A stretch of 64,000 nucleotides of DNA. Origin: Erythrobacter sp. Its GTDB lineage: Bacteria > Pseudomonadota > Alphaproteobacteria > Sphingomonadales > Sphingomonadaceae. The position numbers and the translations under genes were made by a program. The notes beneath the pieces were generated by a model, which was given only the letters and a program-made list of their open reading frames with translations, ran no database searches and had not been told where the DNA came from. Shown here piece by piece: positions 8,666 through 17,417 of the stretch (its first letter is position 1; each line of letters opens with the position of its first letter). Location: contig NZ_CP050265.1 in the NCBI RefSeq assembly GCF_011765465.1, forward strand, positions 496,001-560,000. Direction: 5' to 3'.

Positions 8666-9051
8666 ATCAGCGCCAGCTTTTCGAGCTTCGCCGCAAGCTT
8701 GCCGGGCAGGGTGTCGCCGATGTCCTCGCCCTCGGCGAGGTCGCGCGGCGGTTCGCCCTTGAGATAGCGCCAGCCCTGGTGCGCGCGTTTCGGGCGAGGG
8801 TGGACGCGGATCAGCTTGGGTTCGAGGTCGATGTTCCAGCGCCCGTCGCTCGTTTCCGAAAAGCCCAGGATGCGCGAACGCGCGACGAGCTGGTGGTTGA
8901 GGATCCAGTAGAGCGAGCCGCCCACCAGTTCATCGGCCCGCTTGGGGCGATAGCGGGTGGTGAGCGCGATCCGTTTGCGGCCCTCGTACCAGCCTGCAAG
9001 GTCGGCATAGCTCTTCGCCCCGAAAGCGATCTTGGTCATGTGAAGCGGCAT
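8662..9051 (-). CDS. DUF1489 family protein
   Basis: Protein of 129 aa, basic and soluble. The pattern MTKIAFGA, LTTRYRPKRADELVGGSLYWILNHQLVARSRI (two blocks) and the late WRYLKGEPPRDL is that of the alphaproteobacterial DUF1489 family. Function is unknown. The conserved Leu/Tyr/Trp-rich core and lack of membrane segments suggest a small cytoplasmic, possibly nucleic-acid-associated protein, but that is a guess. Start taken at the ATG at 9051; an internal ATG at 9039 is also possible. Confidence 0.8.
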   Translation of the reverse strand: MPLHMTKIAFGAKSYADLAGWYEGRKRIALTTRYRPKRADELVGGSLYWILNHQLVARSRILGFSETSDGRWNIDLEPKLIRVHPRPKRAHQGWRYLKGEPPRDLAEGEDIGDTLPGKLAAKLEKLALI

Positions 9052-9082
9052 GAACGCCAATGTGGCGACCGCTCGGGCGCGG

Positions 9083-9838
9083 TCAAGCGATCGACAGGCC
9101 GCCGTCCACGATGAAGGGCGCGCCGGTGGCGAAGCGGCTTTCATCGCTGGCGAGATAGACGATCAAGTGCGCAATGTCCTCGGGCTCGCCCATGTGGCCG
9201 ACCGGCTGGGCGATGCTGAAGGCTTCGCGCGTGGCATCGGGATCGGGTGTCCCGGCGATGACGCTTTCGACATTGGGGGTGAGGATCGTCCCCGGCTGGA
9301 CCGAGTTCACGCGGATGCCGTTCTGCTCGCGCGCGCACCACAGCGCGATCGACTTGGTCAGCATCGGCACGGCGGCCTTGGCGCTGTTGTATGCGACGAG
9401 GTCCGCGCTCGGCTTGTTCCCGGCGGCGCTCGAGAAATTGACGATCGACCCGCCGCCCGATTTCGCCATCAGCGGGATCGCTGCCTTGCAGCCCATGAAG
9501 ATCGAATCGACATCGACGGTGTAGCAGCGGCGGAAATCCTCCACGCCGATGTCCATGATCGAGCCGAAGACGGTGATCGCGGCGTTGTTCACCAGCACGT
9601 CGAGCCGGCCGTGGTCGCGTTCGACTTCGTCGATGACTTCGAGCCAGCGGTCCCAGTCGGTCACGTCCTGCTGGATGAAACCGCAGCCGAGATCCTGCGC
9701 CGTCGCGCGGCCCGCGGCCTCGTCGATGTCGGTGATGACGACACTCGCGCCCTCGGCCACCAGCGCCTTCGCCGCGGCCTTGCCAAGCCCCATCGCGCCG
9801 CCGGTCAGCAGCACCACCTTGCCAGAAACCCGTCCCAT
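9083..9838 (-). CDS. Short-chain dehydrogenase/reductase (SDR)
   Basis: Classical SDR of 251 aa. The nucleotide-binding TGGAMGLG sits at residues 11-18, an acidic residue follows strand 2 (DIDE), NNAA is present, and the catalytic Ser-Tyr-Lys appears as FSSAAG and YNSAKAA. The C-terminus FIVDGGLSIA is typical. The acidic residue after strand 2 suggests NAD(H) preference. The substrate cannot be read from sequence; relatives act on steroids, cyclic alcohols or 3-hydroxyacyl compounds. It lies 33 bases downstream of... its neighbour mgtE begins after this gene's start on the same strand, so it follows no clear operon partner. Confidence 0.88.
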   Translation of the reverse strand: MGRVSGKVVLLTGGAMGLGKAAAKALVAEGASVVITDIDEAAGRATAQDLGCGFIQQDVTDWDRWLEVIDEVERDHGRLDVLVNNAAITVFGSIMDIGVEDFRRCYTVDVDSIFMGCKAAIPLMAKSGGGSIVNFSSAAGNKPSADLVAYNSAKAAVPMLTKSIALWCAREQNGIRVNSVQPGTILTPNVESVIAGTPDPDATREAFSIAQPVGHMGEPEDIAHLIVYLASDESRFATGAPFIVDGGLSIA

Positions 9839-9871
9839 TCCCTCACTCCCTCTCCTGATGGAGCGAAGGAG

Positions 9872-11329
9872 CTAGAGCGAGGCGAGCCCGCTTGCCACTG
9901 CCAAACCTAGGAAGGCGAAGAAGCCCATCGAATCGGTAATCATCGTGACGAACACGCTGGAGGCGACCGCCGGGTCCTGCCCCAGCCGCTCGAAGATCAC
10001 CGGAACCAGCACGCCCGCAAGCCCCGCGACTGCGATGTTGATGACCATGGCCGCCGCGATCACCGCGCCCATCATGGGCGAGAAAAGAAGTCCCGCCGCG
10101 ATCCCGATCAGCACCGCGACCGTCGCCCCGTTGAGCAGCGCGACGCGCATCTCGCGCCACAATATCCGCCGCGTGTTCGACCTCGTCAGCTGGTTCGTCG
10201 CGATCGCGCGGACCGAGACCGCCATCGTCTGCGTGCCCGCATTGCCGCCGATGCTGGCAACGATCGGCATCAGCACGGCGAGCGCGACCAGCTGCTCGAT
10301 GGCCGCGCCGAACAGGGCGATGATCGCGCTCGCGACCACCGCCGTGCCGAGATTGGCGACCAGCCAGCGCACGCGGCTCGAATAGGCTTCGCGGATCGGC
10401 TCGTTGATGTCGCCGTCGCCCGCGCCCGACATCAGCAGGGCGTCCTCGCCCGCTTCCTCGGAGATGATGTGCACGACGTCGTCGACCGTCATCTGGCCTA
10501 CCAGCCGCCCGCTCTCGTCCACCACGGCGGCGGAGATCAGCGCGTATTTCTGGAACATCAGCGCGACCTCCTCCTGGTCCATCGTGACCGGGATAAGCGT
10601 CTGGTCGCGCTTCATGATGTCGGTGAGCTTGACCCAGCGCGGCGCTGTGAGAATCCAGTTGAGCGCGCACGAGCCCACCGGGTGATGCGCCGCGTCGATC
10701 ACGAAGACCTCGTGGAAGTCGTGCGTGAAATCGCCGTTCTCGCGCAGGTAGTCGATGAGGTCGCCGACCGTCAGGTGCTCCGGAACCGCCATCACGTGGC
10801 GGTTCATCAGGCGCCCGGCGGTCTCTTCGGGATAGGACAGCGCCGAATTGACCACCACCTGCGTTTCGGGCTGCAGGTTGGCGATGATCGCGCGCTGATC
10901 CTCCTCGTCGAGGTCTTCGAGCAGCTGCACCGCGTCGTCGGTTTCGAGCTGCTGCGCGATCAGCGCCACCGCCTGCGCGGGCAGGGCGGTCATCATCTCG
11001 CCGCGCACGAAATCGTTGAGTTCGGCGATGACCTCGACCGTCATCAGGTCGGTGATCGCGCTCGCCAGCTCCTCGCGCTCGCTACGGTCGAGCAGTTCGA
11101 GAAGGTCCGCGATGTCCGCCGGGTGGAGCGGCTCGACGAGGTCGTAGACCGCGCCCTTGTCGCCTTCCTCCAGCGCCTCGCGCACCGCGCCGACATATTC
11201 GGGCTTGAGCCGGTTTTCCTCGTCGTGGCGCTCGTCGTCGATGCGGTCGTCGGGACGCACGTCGTCCTCGAGCGCATCGGCCAGCAGCACGGCGTCCCTT
11301 TCGGACGTGTTGTCGGAGGGGTCGACCAT
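9872..11329 (-). CDS. mgtE: Magnesium transporter MgtE
   Basis: Mg2+ channel of the MgtE family, 485 aa. The N-terminal helical MgtE_N domain (about 60-160) contains LHPADIADLLELL and related repeats. Tandem CBS domains follow (about 165-290; MNRHVMAVPEHLTVGDLIDYLR). Five transmembrane helices run from about 320 to 485, with the pore motif ASIGGNAGTQTMAV near 370. The cytosolic domains sense Mg2+ and gate the pore. I start at ATG 11329 (MVDPSD); the frame is open upstream, but that stretch overlaps the divergent cyclophilin promoter. Length and order are normal for the family. Confidence 0.95.
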   Translation of the reverse strand: MVDPSDNTSERDAVLLADALEDDVRPDDRIDDERHDEENRLKPEYVGAVREALEEGDKGAVYDLVEPLHPADIADLLELLDRSEREELASAITDLMTVEVIAELNDFVRGEMMTALPAQAVALIAQQLETDDAVQLLEDLDEEDQRAIIANLQPETQVVVNSALSYPEETAGRLMNRHVMAVPEHLTVGDLIDYLRENGDFTHDFHEVFVIDAAHHPVGSCALNWILTAPRWVKLTDIMKRDQTLIPVTMDQEEVALMFQKYALISAAVVDESGRLVGQMTVDDVVHIISEEAGEDALLMSGAGDGDINEPIREAYSSRVRWLVANLGTAVVASAIIALFGAAIEQLVALAVLMPIVASIGGNAGTQTMAVSVRAIATNQLTRSNTRRILWREMRVALLNGATVAVLIGIAAGLLFSPMMGAVIAAAMVINIAVAGLAGVLVPVIFERLGQDPAVASSVFVTMITDSMGFFAFLGLAVASGLASL

Positions 11330-11434
11330 GCGCCCCGGTCTAGGGACAGGGCTTGGAAAAGCAAGGTGCTGCGGGGTGACAGGCGCGTCATGGCCGCTAT
11401 ACCTGCGCGCCGATTTCAAACGGGAGATTCACGC

Positions 11435-11899
11435 ATGGCCAATGAGACCCTCACCCTCACGCTCGACACCGGCAACGGGGAGGGCGGCGATGTCGTGATC
11501 AAGCTGCGCCCCGACCTCGCGCCGGGTCATGTCGAGCGGATTACCGAGCTTGCCAAGGAGGGCTTCTACGACGGCGTCGTCTTCCACCGCGTGATCCCAG
11601 GCTTCATGGCGCAGGGCGGCGATCCGACCGGGACCGGCACGGGCGGCAGCGACCGGCCCGACCTCAAGGCCGAATTCAGCGACGAGCCGCACGTGCGCGG
11701 CGTGTGCTCGATGGCCCGCACGCCTAACCCGGACAGCGCGAATTCGCAGTTCTTCATCGTCTTCGACGACGCGACCTTCCTCGACAAGCAGTACACCGTC
11801 TGGGGCCAGGTCGAGAGCGGCATGGAACACGTCGACGCCCTGCCCAAGGGCGAGCCGCCGGCGAACCCGGGCAAGATCGTCAAGGCGAGCGTTTCCTGA
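11435..11899 (+). CDS. Peptidyl-prolyl cis-trans isomerase, cyclophilin type
   Basis: Cyclophilin of 154 aa, no signal peptide, so cytoplasmic (PpiB-like). Conserved active-site elements are present: FHRVIPGFMAQGGDPTGTGTGG at about 48-69 is the family signature (Arg, Phe, Met, Gln), SMARTPNPDSANSQFFI contains the substrate-binding QFF, and FLDKQYTVWGQV is typical. A role in protein folding through proline isomerisation is well supported. Start ATG at 11435 follows GGGAGATTC. It is divergent from mgtE; the 105 bases between the starts must hold both promoters. Confidence 0.93.
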   Translation: MANETLTLTLDTGNGEGGDVVIKLRPDLAPGHVERITELAKEGFYDGVVFHRVIPGFMAQGGDPTGTGTGGSDRPDLKAEFSDEPHVRGVCSMARTPNPDSANSQFFIVFDDATFLDKQYTVWGQVESGMEHVDALPKGEPPANPGKIVKASVS

Positions 11900-11988
11900 C
11901 GACACCGCAGGTTCACGCGGAAGCAGGGGGCTTCGATGGTCTGCGATTTGTTGAACGCGCAGCCCATTGGCGCTAAGGGCGCGCGCTC

Positions 11989-13323
11989 ATGAAACGGCAA
12001 ACGCCCCCCCAGACCTACCGGGTCAAGAGCTTCGGCTGCCAGATGAACGTCTATGACGGCGAGCGCATGGGCGAGTTGCTCAGCGCGCGCGGCATCCGGC
12101 CTGCGGCGGAAGGCGAGGAGGCGGATCTCGTCGTCCTCAATACCTGCCACATTCGCGAGAAGGCCGCCGAGAAGGTCTATTCGGACATCGGCCGGCTGAA
12201 GAAGGAAGACGGCTCCAAGCCCCTGATCGCGGTCGCCGGCTGCGTCGCGCAGGCGGAGGGAGAGGAGATCATGGCGCGCGCTCCGGCGGTCTCCATGGTG
12301 GTCGGCCCGCAGGCCTATCATCGCCTGCCCGAAATGCTCGACCGCGCGGTGAAGGGCGAGCGCGCGACCGACACCGATATGCCCGCCATCGCCAAGTTCG
12401 ATGCGCTGCCGCAGCGTAAAAAGCGCGCGCCCAATGCCTTCCTCACCGTGCAGGAGGGCTGCGACAAGTTCTGCACCTATTGCGTCGTGCCCTATACCCG
12501 CGGCGCGGAAATCTCGCGTCCCTTCAGCGACCTCGGTGAGGAAGCTCGTAGGCTGGTCGAGGCAGGCGCGAAGGAGATCACGCTGCTCGGCCAGAACGTC
12601 AACGCCTGGTCCGGCGAGGACGACAAGGGCCGCGCGGTGGGGCTTTCCGGGCTCATCTGCGCGCTCGCCGAAATCGACGGGCTGGAACGCATCCGCTACA
12701 CCACATCGCACCCCAACGACATGGAAGACGACCTCATCGCAGCCCACGGCGAGGTCGACAAGCTAATGCCCTACCTCCACCTGCCCGTGCAGGCGGGGAG
12801 CGATAGGGTGCTGAAAGCCATGAACCGCCAGCACACGGCTGAAAGCTACCTCAAGCTCCTCGAGCGCTTCCGCGCGGCGCGCCCCGACATCGCGCTGTCG
12901 GGCGATTTCATCGTCGGCTTTCCCGGCGAGAGCGAGGCTGAATTCGAGGAAACGCTCAGCCTCGTGGACGAGGTCCGCTACGCCCACGCCTTCAGCTTCA
13001 AGTATTCCCCGCGCCCCGGCACGCCCGCCGCGACGATGGAGAACCAGCTTCCGCGCGAAGTCATGGACGAGCGGCTCCAGCGCCTACAGGCCCGGCTCAA
13101 TCGCGACCAGCTCGCTTTCAATGAAGCGAGCGTGGGCCAGACCTGCACCGTCCTCGTCGAGCGCAAGGGCAAGCATCCCGGCCAATGGCTCGGCAAGTCG
13201 CCGTGGCTGCAGAGCGTATGGTTCGAAGGTGATGCCGCAATCGGCGACATCGTTACCGTCGAACTCGCAGAGGCAGGGCCGAATTCGATGCGCGGGCTCC
13301 TGATGGAAAACGCGCTCGCCTGA
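11989..13323 (+). CDS. miaB: tRNA-2-methylthio-N6-dimethylallyladenosine synthase MiaB
   Basis: Radical-SAM methylthiotransferase of 444 aa that converts i6A37 to ms2i6A37 in tRNAs. The N-terminal UPF0004 domain holds Cys17, Cys53 and Cys85, ligands of the auxiliary [4Fe-4S] cluster. The radical-SAM cluster ligands are Cys158, 162 and 165 (CDKFCTYC). The C-terminal TRAM domain occupies about 378-440. It begins the classic block miaB - phoH - ybeY - corC; the order is kept here, but the spacing between phoH and ybeY is not. Confidence 0.97.
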   Translation: MKRQTPPQTYRVKSFGCQMNVYDGERMGELLSARGIRPAAEGEEADLVVLNTCHIREKAAEKVYSDIGRLKKEDGSKPLIAVAGCVAQAEGEEIMARAPAVSMVVGPQAYHRLPEMLDRAVKGERATDTDMPAIAKFDALPQRKKRAPNAFLTVQEGCDKFCTYCVVPYTRGAEISRPFSDLGEEARRLVEAGAKEITLLGQNVNAWSGEDDKGRAVGLSGLICALAEIDGLERIRYTTSHPNDMEDDLIAAHGEVDKLMPYLHLPVQAGSDRVLKAMNRQHTAESYLKLLERFRAARPDIALSGDFIVGFPGESEAEFEETLSLVDEVRYAHAFSFKYSPRPGTPAATMENQLPREVMDERLQRLQARLNRDQLAFNEASVGQTCTVLVERKGKHPGQWLGKSPWLQSVWFEGDAAIGDIVTVELAEAGPNSMRGLLMENALA

Positions 13324-13467
13324 CGTGGCTTCGCCGGTTACGAAACCGCGACGGCCGCGTGTCGCGCGGATGACTTTCCACCGCCGCGCGACGGTCCCCC
13401 GCTTGCCATTGCCCTCACGCGCCTTACCTTGACGGTCCAAGCCGCGAGTCCAACCGCGAAGGAGCCT

Positions 13468-14499
13468 ATGGGCCGACGACCATCCCGCGCAGCCGATCCG
13501 GCGATTTCGCCCGATCCTCCCCGCAATGCCGTCCCCCGGCGCGCGCAGGCGGAGCTCTCCTTCGAGAACCAGTCGCTGCTCGGCCCCCTGTTCGGACAGT
13601 TTGACGCCAATCTCGTCCAGGTCGAAAACCGCCTCGGCGTGTTCATCCACGCGCGCGGCGACAAGGTCATGATCGAGGGGCCGGAGGATAATGTCGCGCG
13701 CGCCCGCGACACGCTGCAGACCATGTATGACCGCCTCGCCATGGGGCAGGACCTCGATGCCGGCGCGATCGAATCGCTCATCGCCATGTCGAACGAGCCG
13801 ACGCTGGAAGGCATCATCTCGGGCGAGACGAACGAGCCGCCGATCATGATCCGCACCCGTCGCAAGACGATCGTGCCGCGCTCGGCCACCCAGATCGCCT
13901 ACATGCGAAGCCTGCAGCGCGACGACATCATCTTCGCATTGGGCCCGGCGGGGACGGGCAAGACCTATCTCGCGGTCGCGCAGGCTGTGAGCCAGCTGAT
14001 GACCGGCAGCGTCCAGCGCCTGATCCTCTCGCGCCCGGCGGTCGAGGCGGGGGAGAAGATCGGCTTCCTTCCCGGCGACATGAAGGACAAGGTCGATCCC
14101 TACCTGCGCCCGCTCTACGACGCGCTCTACGACTGTATGCCGCCCGAACAGGTCGAACGCCGGATCATGAGCGGCGAGATCGAGATCGCGCCCATCGCCT
14201 TCATGCGCGGGCGCACGCTGGCCGATGCCTTCGTGATCCTCGACGAGGCGCAGAACACCACGCGCGAACAGATGAAGATGTTCCTCACCCGCTTCGGGAT
14301 GAACAGCCGCATGGTGATCTGCGGCGACCCGCGCCAGGTCGACATTCCCGGCGGCCCGAACATGAGCGGGCTGAACGACGCGGTTGGGCGGCTCGAAGGG
14401 GTCGAAGGCTTCGGCACGATCCGCTTCACCGCCGCCGACGTGGTGCGCCACCCGATCGTGGGCCGCATCGTCGAGGCGTATGAGGGCGAGGGCGCCTGA
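13468..14499 (+). CDS. PhoH-like ATPase (YbeZ type)
   Basis: Cytoplasmic P-loop NTPase of 343 aa. An N-terminal KH-like region (about 45-100) is followed by the PhoH domain with Walker A GPAGTGKT at 159-166 and Walker B VILDEAQN near 253-260. YbeZ-type PhoH proteins work with the YbeY nuclease in rRNA maturation and quality control, and the genes are normally adjacent. ATG at 13468 has AAGGAG only three to four bases upstream, a tight spacing; a TTG 39 bases earlier is the alternative start. The gene lies 144 bases after miaB. ybeY, its usual partner, starts 1.35 kb downstream because of an insertion. Confidence 0.93.
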   Translation: MGRRPSRAADPAISPDPPRNAVPRRAQAELSFENQSLLGPLFGQFDANLVQVENRLGVFIHARGDKVMIEGPEDNVARARDTLQTMYDRLAMGQDLDAGAIESLIAMSNEPTLEGIISGETNEPPIMIRTRRKTIVPRSATQIAYMRSLQRDDIIFALGPAGTGKTYLAVAQAVSQLMTGSVQRLILSRPAVEAGEKIGFLPGDMKDKVDPYLRPLYDALYDCMPPEQVERRIMSGEIEIAPIAFMRGRTLADAFVILDEAQNTTREQMKMFLTRFGMNSRMVICGDPRQVDIPGGPNMSGLNDAVGRLEGVEGFGTIRFTAADVVRHPIVGRIVEAYEGEGA

Positions 14500-14504
14500 G
14501 CGAG

Positions 14505-14532
14505 GGCGCGCCTTCGCGGGGCGTTTCGCGCC
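14505..14532 (+). terminator. Possible hairpin downstream of phoH
   Basis: GGCGCG (14505-14510) pairs with CGCGCC (14527-14532) around a 16-base loop that is itself GC-rich, just after the phoH stop. It is followed by TTAAG rather than a long T run. It may end the miaB-phoH transcript, which would leave ybeY-corC needing its own promoter. Confidence 0.35.
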
Positions 14533-14831
14533 TTAAGCGGACAAAGGTGACACCCTGTCAACTTTCCAACTTGTCTAATAATTCCACTATAACAACTGTT
14601 TATCGCCCGTTCCACCTACCGGACGGACAGGGGAAGCGGAGCCTTTTCAGCGCGAAGGCCCGCGCGCGGCGTGGTCGACTATGCGAAGGAGCGGTGCGAA
14701 GACTAGCGGGCGCGGCGGAGGTAGGAAACGGTGGCGGGTTTTCGAGGGCAGAGAGCCGAAAGCCGACTTTCCGCTAACCACCCCAAAGCGGTCACTGGAA
14801 AAGTCGCCGGACGTATCCTCGCAATCGCAAC
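14533..14831. other. Non-coding flank of the insertion between phoH and ybeY
   Basis: About 300 bases without a convincing gene. The first part is AT-rich for this genome (around 14560-14610, with CTAATAATTCC and ACTATAACAACTG). It also contains the short dyad GACA-CCC-TGTC. I see no transposase, tRNA or integrase, and no clean direct repeat shared with the other flank. It may be a remnant left by the event that brought in the methyltransferase gene. Confidence 0.5.
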
Positions 14832-15638
14832 CTATCGCTTTCGCATCCAAAACGATCCGCCAGCATATGGGCCGCGGCGCGTATAATCCGGCATGGCTTG
14901 ATAAAGTTCGTCGTGTCTTTCCTGAGTTGCATAATAGGTCGGGAAAAGCACCTCGAAAGCATCCGAAAGCACCCACGGGGCCAATCCGCAAGCTTCGTTC
15001 CAGTTGCGATCTTTCCATTTGGGGGGATACGCGAAAGGGAGAAAAATGTCGTGGACGTGTACGATGACACCGGACTTGAGTTCGGGAAACATAATGTTGA
15101 ACTCTATGTCACAATCTGTGCCGGGCTGGAGAATGTGACTGCTGTCGATGAAGAGAATATCATTCGCCTCAAGAGAGAGAACAATGTCCACATCATCCTT
15201 GGTCAAAACCCGTCTATGCAGTTTAACAGGCAGCTCAGCAATATCGAGGCGCGGAGCAGGGTCGATACATTCGATTTGACCGGTTCCATTGTCCGTAACT
15301 GCGCGATTCAAGATGTGAGTTGAACGTCCGGACCCGATCTCGACTATGCGCTGAGGCTTGCTCCAACGCACCATCGCATAGTCAATCAAGGCATCGAGAG
15401 TGTCGAGATGTCCTGTTCTATCGCGAAATAACGGATCGGTTCGAACCGGCTCAGAGTCCAGCATCGCCAAAATCGGATCAAGATCAGCCTGCGCACACTT
15501 CTTCGCAAAAGCAGGGTAGAACTCCAAGCGCTCCACCGTGTTTGCGAAATCGTACTGGATGAAGAAGCCAGCTTGCTTGCCGAGAGCTGTCTTTAATAAA
15601 GCGCGAACGCGCGACATCCTGGCCCGCCACTCACTCAT
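14832..15638 (-). CDS. Class I SAM-dependent methyltransferase, likely acquired
   Basis: Protein of 268 aa. The SAM-binding motif I is VEIGSGRST (about residues 94-102), followed by an acidic strand-2 end (IECIDPAP), and ILFIDSSHILQPG and GVIVHVHDIFLP later. This pattern fits the Methyltransf_24 group found in cell-surface polysaccharide and cephalosporin-hydroxylase-like clusters; the substrate is unknown. Start ATG at 15638 has a strong AAGGGGG ribosome-binding site. Codon use is clearly AT-richer than all neighbours (many ATA, TTA, AAT, AAA codons). It runs against the flanking operon and splits phoH from ybeY, so horizontal acquisition is likely. Confidence 0.85.
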   Translation of the reverse strand: MSEWRARMSRVRALLKTALGKQAGFFIQYDFANTVERLEFYPAFAKKCAQADLDPILAMLDSEPVRTDPLFRDRTGHLDTLDALIDYAMVRWSKPQRIVEIGSGRSTHILNRAVTDNGTGQIECIDPAPRLDIAELPVKLHRRVLTKDDVDIVLSLEANDILFIDSSHILQPGTDCDIEFNIMFPELKSGVIVHVHDIFLPFAYPPKWKDRNWNEACGLAPWVLSDAFEVLFPTYYATQERHDELYQAMPDYTRRGPYAGGSFWMRKR

Positions 15639-15853
15639 GATTACCCCCTTCTGTGCTGTACAACACGAGCCCAACGGCACCTGCTCGTAACTAGCGCAGC
15701 CGGTTCTTTGGGGTCCCAGCTATCAAAGCCCTGGACGATCATGTCAATCGGTCGTGTCTGCTGACCACCCACATCCCGACACCGGCACAAGGAGCGGTCT
15801 CGCTTAACAGCGGACGTTCCAACACCGGCCGATCCACGCTAGGGCCGGGCGCG
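15639..15853. other. Non-coding flank between the methyltransferase gene and ybeY
   Basis: Holds the divergent promoters of the methyltransferase and of ybeY-corC. The part nearest the methyltransferase is mixed in composition; from about 15780 the high-GC character of the chromosome returns. A stretch AACAGCGGACGTTCC (about 15808-15822) faintly resembles AAGCGGTCACTGG on the other flank (about 14787), too weakly to call a repeat. Confidence 0.4.
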
Positions 15854-16351
15854 ATGGAGCTCGATATCGATGTCGAAGACTGGCCCGTGGGGCAATGGGA
15901 CGATCTTGCCGGGCGCGCGGCGCTGGCGGTGGGTGAAGTCGCGCCCGAGCTTGCGAATGCGCGCCTTGCGGTGAGCGTGCTGTTCACCTCCGACGAGGAG
16001 GTCCACGAACTCAACCGCGAATGGCGCGGGCGGGACAAGCCGACCAATGTGCTGTCCTTTCCCATGCTGGAGCGCGCCGATCTGCTCGCTCTGCGACCCG
16101 AAGGGCCGCCGGTCCTGCTCGGCGACATCGCGCTCGCTTTCGGCGTCTGCACGCGCGAGGCGGAGGCCAAGGGCATCGCGCTCGAGGCCCATGCGGCGCA
16201 CCTCATCGTCCACGGCCTCCTGCACCTCGCGGGCCACGATCACGTCGAAACCGACGCGCAGGCCGAGGCTATGGAGCGATTGGAGATTGCGGCCCTTGCA
16301 AAACTTGGGCTCGCGGACCCATATGGGGACCGCGACACGACAGGAGTCTAG
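15854..16351 (+). CDS. ybeY: Endoribonuclease YbeY
   Basis: Single-strand-specific metallo-endoribonuclease of 165 aa involved in 16S rRNA 3'-end maturation and 70S ribosome quality control. The zinc-binding H-X3-H-X5-H motif is His120, His124 and His130 in HGLLHLAGHDH. The conserved RDKPTNVLSFP block is at 60-70. Length is normal. corC starts 10 bases after the ybeY stop, so the two are co-transcribed. The usual upstream partner phoH is separated from it here by the methyltransferase insertion. Confidence 0.96.
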   Translation: MELDIDVEDWPVGQWDDLAGRAALAVGEVAPELANARLAVSVLFTSDEEVHELNREWRGRDKPTNVLSFPMLERADLLALRPEGPPVLLGDIALAFGVCTREAEAKGIALEAHAAHLIVHGLLHLAGHDHVETDAQAEAMERLEIAALAKLGLADPYGDRDTTGV

Positions 16352-16361
16352 AGCCAGGGCC

Positions 16362-17324
16362 ATGCCCGATTCCCCATCCCCCTCCGGAGACGCGGAGAGT
16401 AGCGGCGGATTGTGGTCCAGTCTGGGACCGGCAATCCGCAAGGCGCTGAAACTCGGCGAAGGCGACCGCAGCCTTCGCGCCCAGCTCGAAGAGGCGATCG
16501 ACGAGCACGAGGACGAAAACGAGGACGAGGAGCATCACGAAAGCTCCGCGGCCGGCAACGGCGACCTGTCGCCGGTCGAGCGGCAGATGCTGCGCAACCT
16601 CCTCCATTTCTCCGACAACGACGCCGACGACGTCGCCGTCCCGCGCGGCGAGATCGTCGCGGTCGAGGCCGGGATCAGCTGGGACGAGCTGGTCGAGACC
16701 TTCTCCGAGCATGGCCATTCGCGGATGCCGGTCTATCGCGGCACGCTCGACGACGTGATCGGGATGATCCACATCAAGGACGTGTTCGGATACCTCGCGA
16801 ACGGGAAGACCCCGCCACGCGACTGGACCGTGCTGATGCGCCAGCCGCTTTATGTCCCTCAGGCGAGGGGGGCATTGGACGTGCTTGCCGACATGCGCGC
16901 GCGCCGGGTCCACCTTGCCATCGTGCTCGACGAATTTTCCGGCACCGACGGGATCATCACGATCGAGGACCTCGTCGAGGAAATCGTCGGCGAGATTGAG
17001 GACGAGCACGACGAAACGCCCGAAGCGCTGATCGTGCCGATTGGCGACGGGATGTGGGATTGCGACGCGCGCGCCGAGCTCGACGATATTGCGCAGCACG
17101 TCGACCCGCGCCTTGCCGAGGTCGAGGAATCGGTCGACACCCTGGGCGGGCTCGCCTTCGTGCTGGGCGAGGCGGTTCCCCCGGTCGGCGCGGTGCTGGA
17201 ACATTCCAGCGGATGGCGCATTGAAGTGACCGAAGGCGACGACACTCATGTGAAGCGCCTCAGGCTCCATGCGCCCCATACACGCCCGACCGAGCCTCTC
17301 CCGGATGCGGACGAGATGCAATAA
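16362..17324 (+). CDS. CorC/HlyC-type transporter-associated protein with CBS domains
   Basis: Protein of 320 aa. An acidic, low-complexity segment (about residues 48-65, rich in Glu, Asp and His) is followed by paired CBS domains (about 80-205; SRMPVYRGTLDDVIGMIHIKD in two halves) and a CorC_HlyC domain (about 222-305; DTLGGLAFVLGEAVPPVG). There is no transmembrane segment, unlike full-length CNNM/CorC channels. The cytosolic form encoded with ybeY is generally called CorC/YbeX and has been tied to Mg2+ efflux and, more recently, ribosome maintenance. Co-transcription with ybeY supports the ribosome-linked reading. Confidence 0.9.
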   Translation: MPDSPSPSGDAESSGGLWSSLGPAIRKALKLGEGDRSLRAQLEEAIDEHEDENEDEEHHESSAAGNGDLSPVERQMLRNLLHFSDNDADDVAVPRGEIVAVEAGISWDELVETFSEHGHSRMPVYRGTLDDVIGMIHIKDVFGYLANGKTPPRDWTVLMRQPLYVPQARGALDVLADMRARRVHLAIVLDEFSGTDGIITIEDLVEEIVGEIEDEHDETPEALIVPIGDGMWDCDARAELDDIAQHVDPRLAEVEESVDTLGGLAFVLGEAVPPVGAVLEHSSGWRIEVTEGDDTHVKRLRLHAPHTRPTEPLPDADEMQ

Positions 17325-17417
17325 TCGCACGGACGGGGAAAAAAAATCGCCTGCCCTTCGATTTTTTGCATCCATTTCCCTCGACAAGCGTAACTCCTCG
17401 CATCAAGGAGTTCGTTC

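Noticed and set aside
14547..14777. Short plus-strand ORF in the phoH-ybeY insertion
   Set aside because: No ribosome-binding site, mixed composition and no motif; judged non-coding.
14787..15822. Similar short GC words on both flanks of the methyltransferase insertion as target-site repeats
   Set aside because: Only a few bases agree, and in different contexts; not enough to call a direct or inverted repeat.
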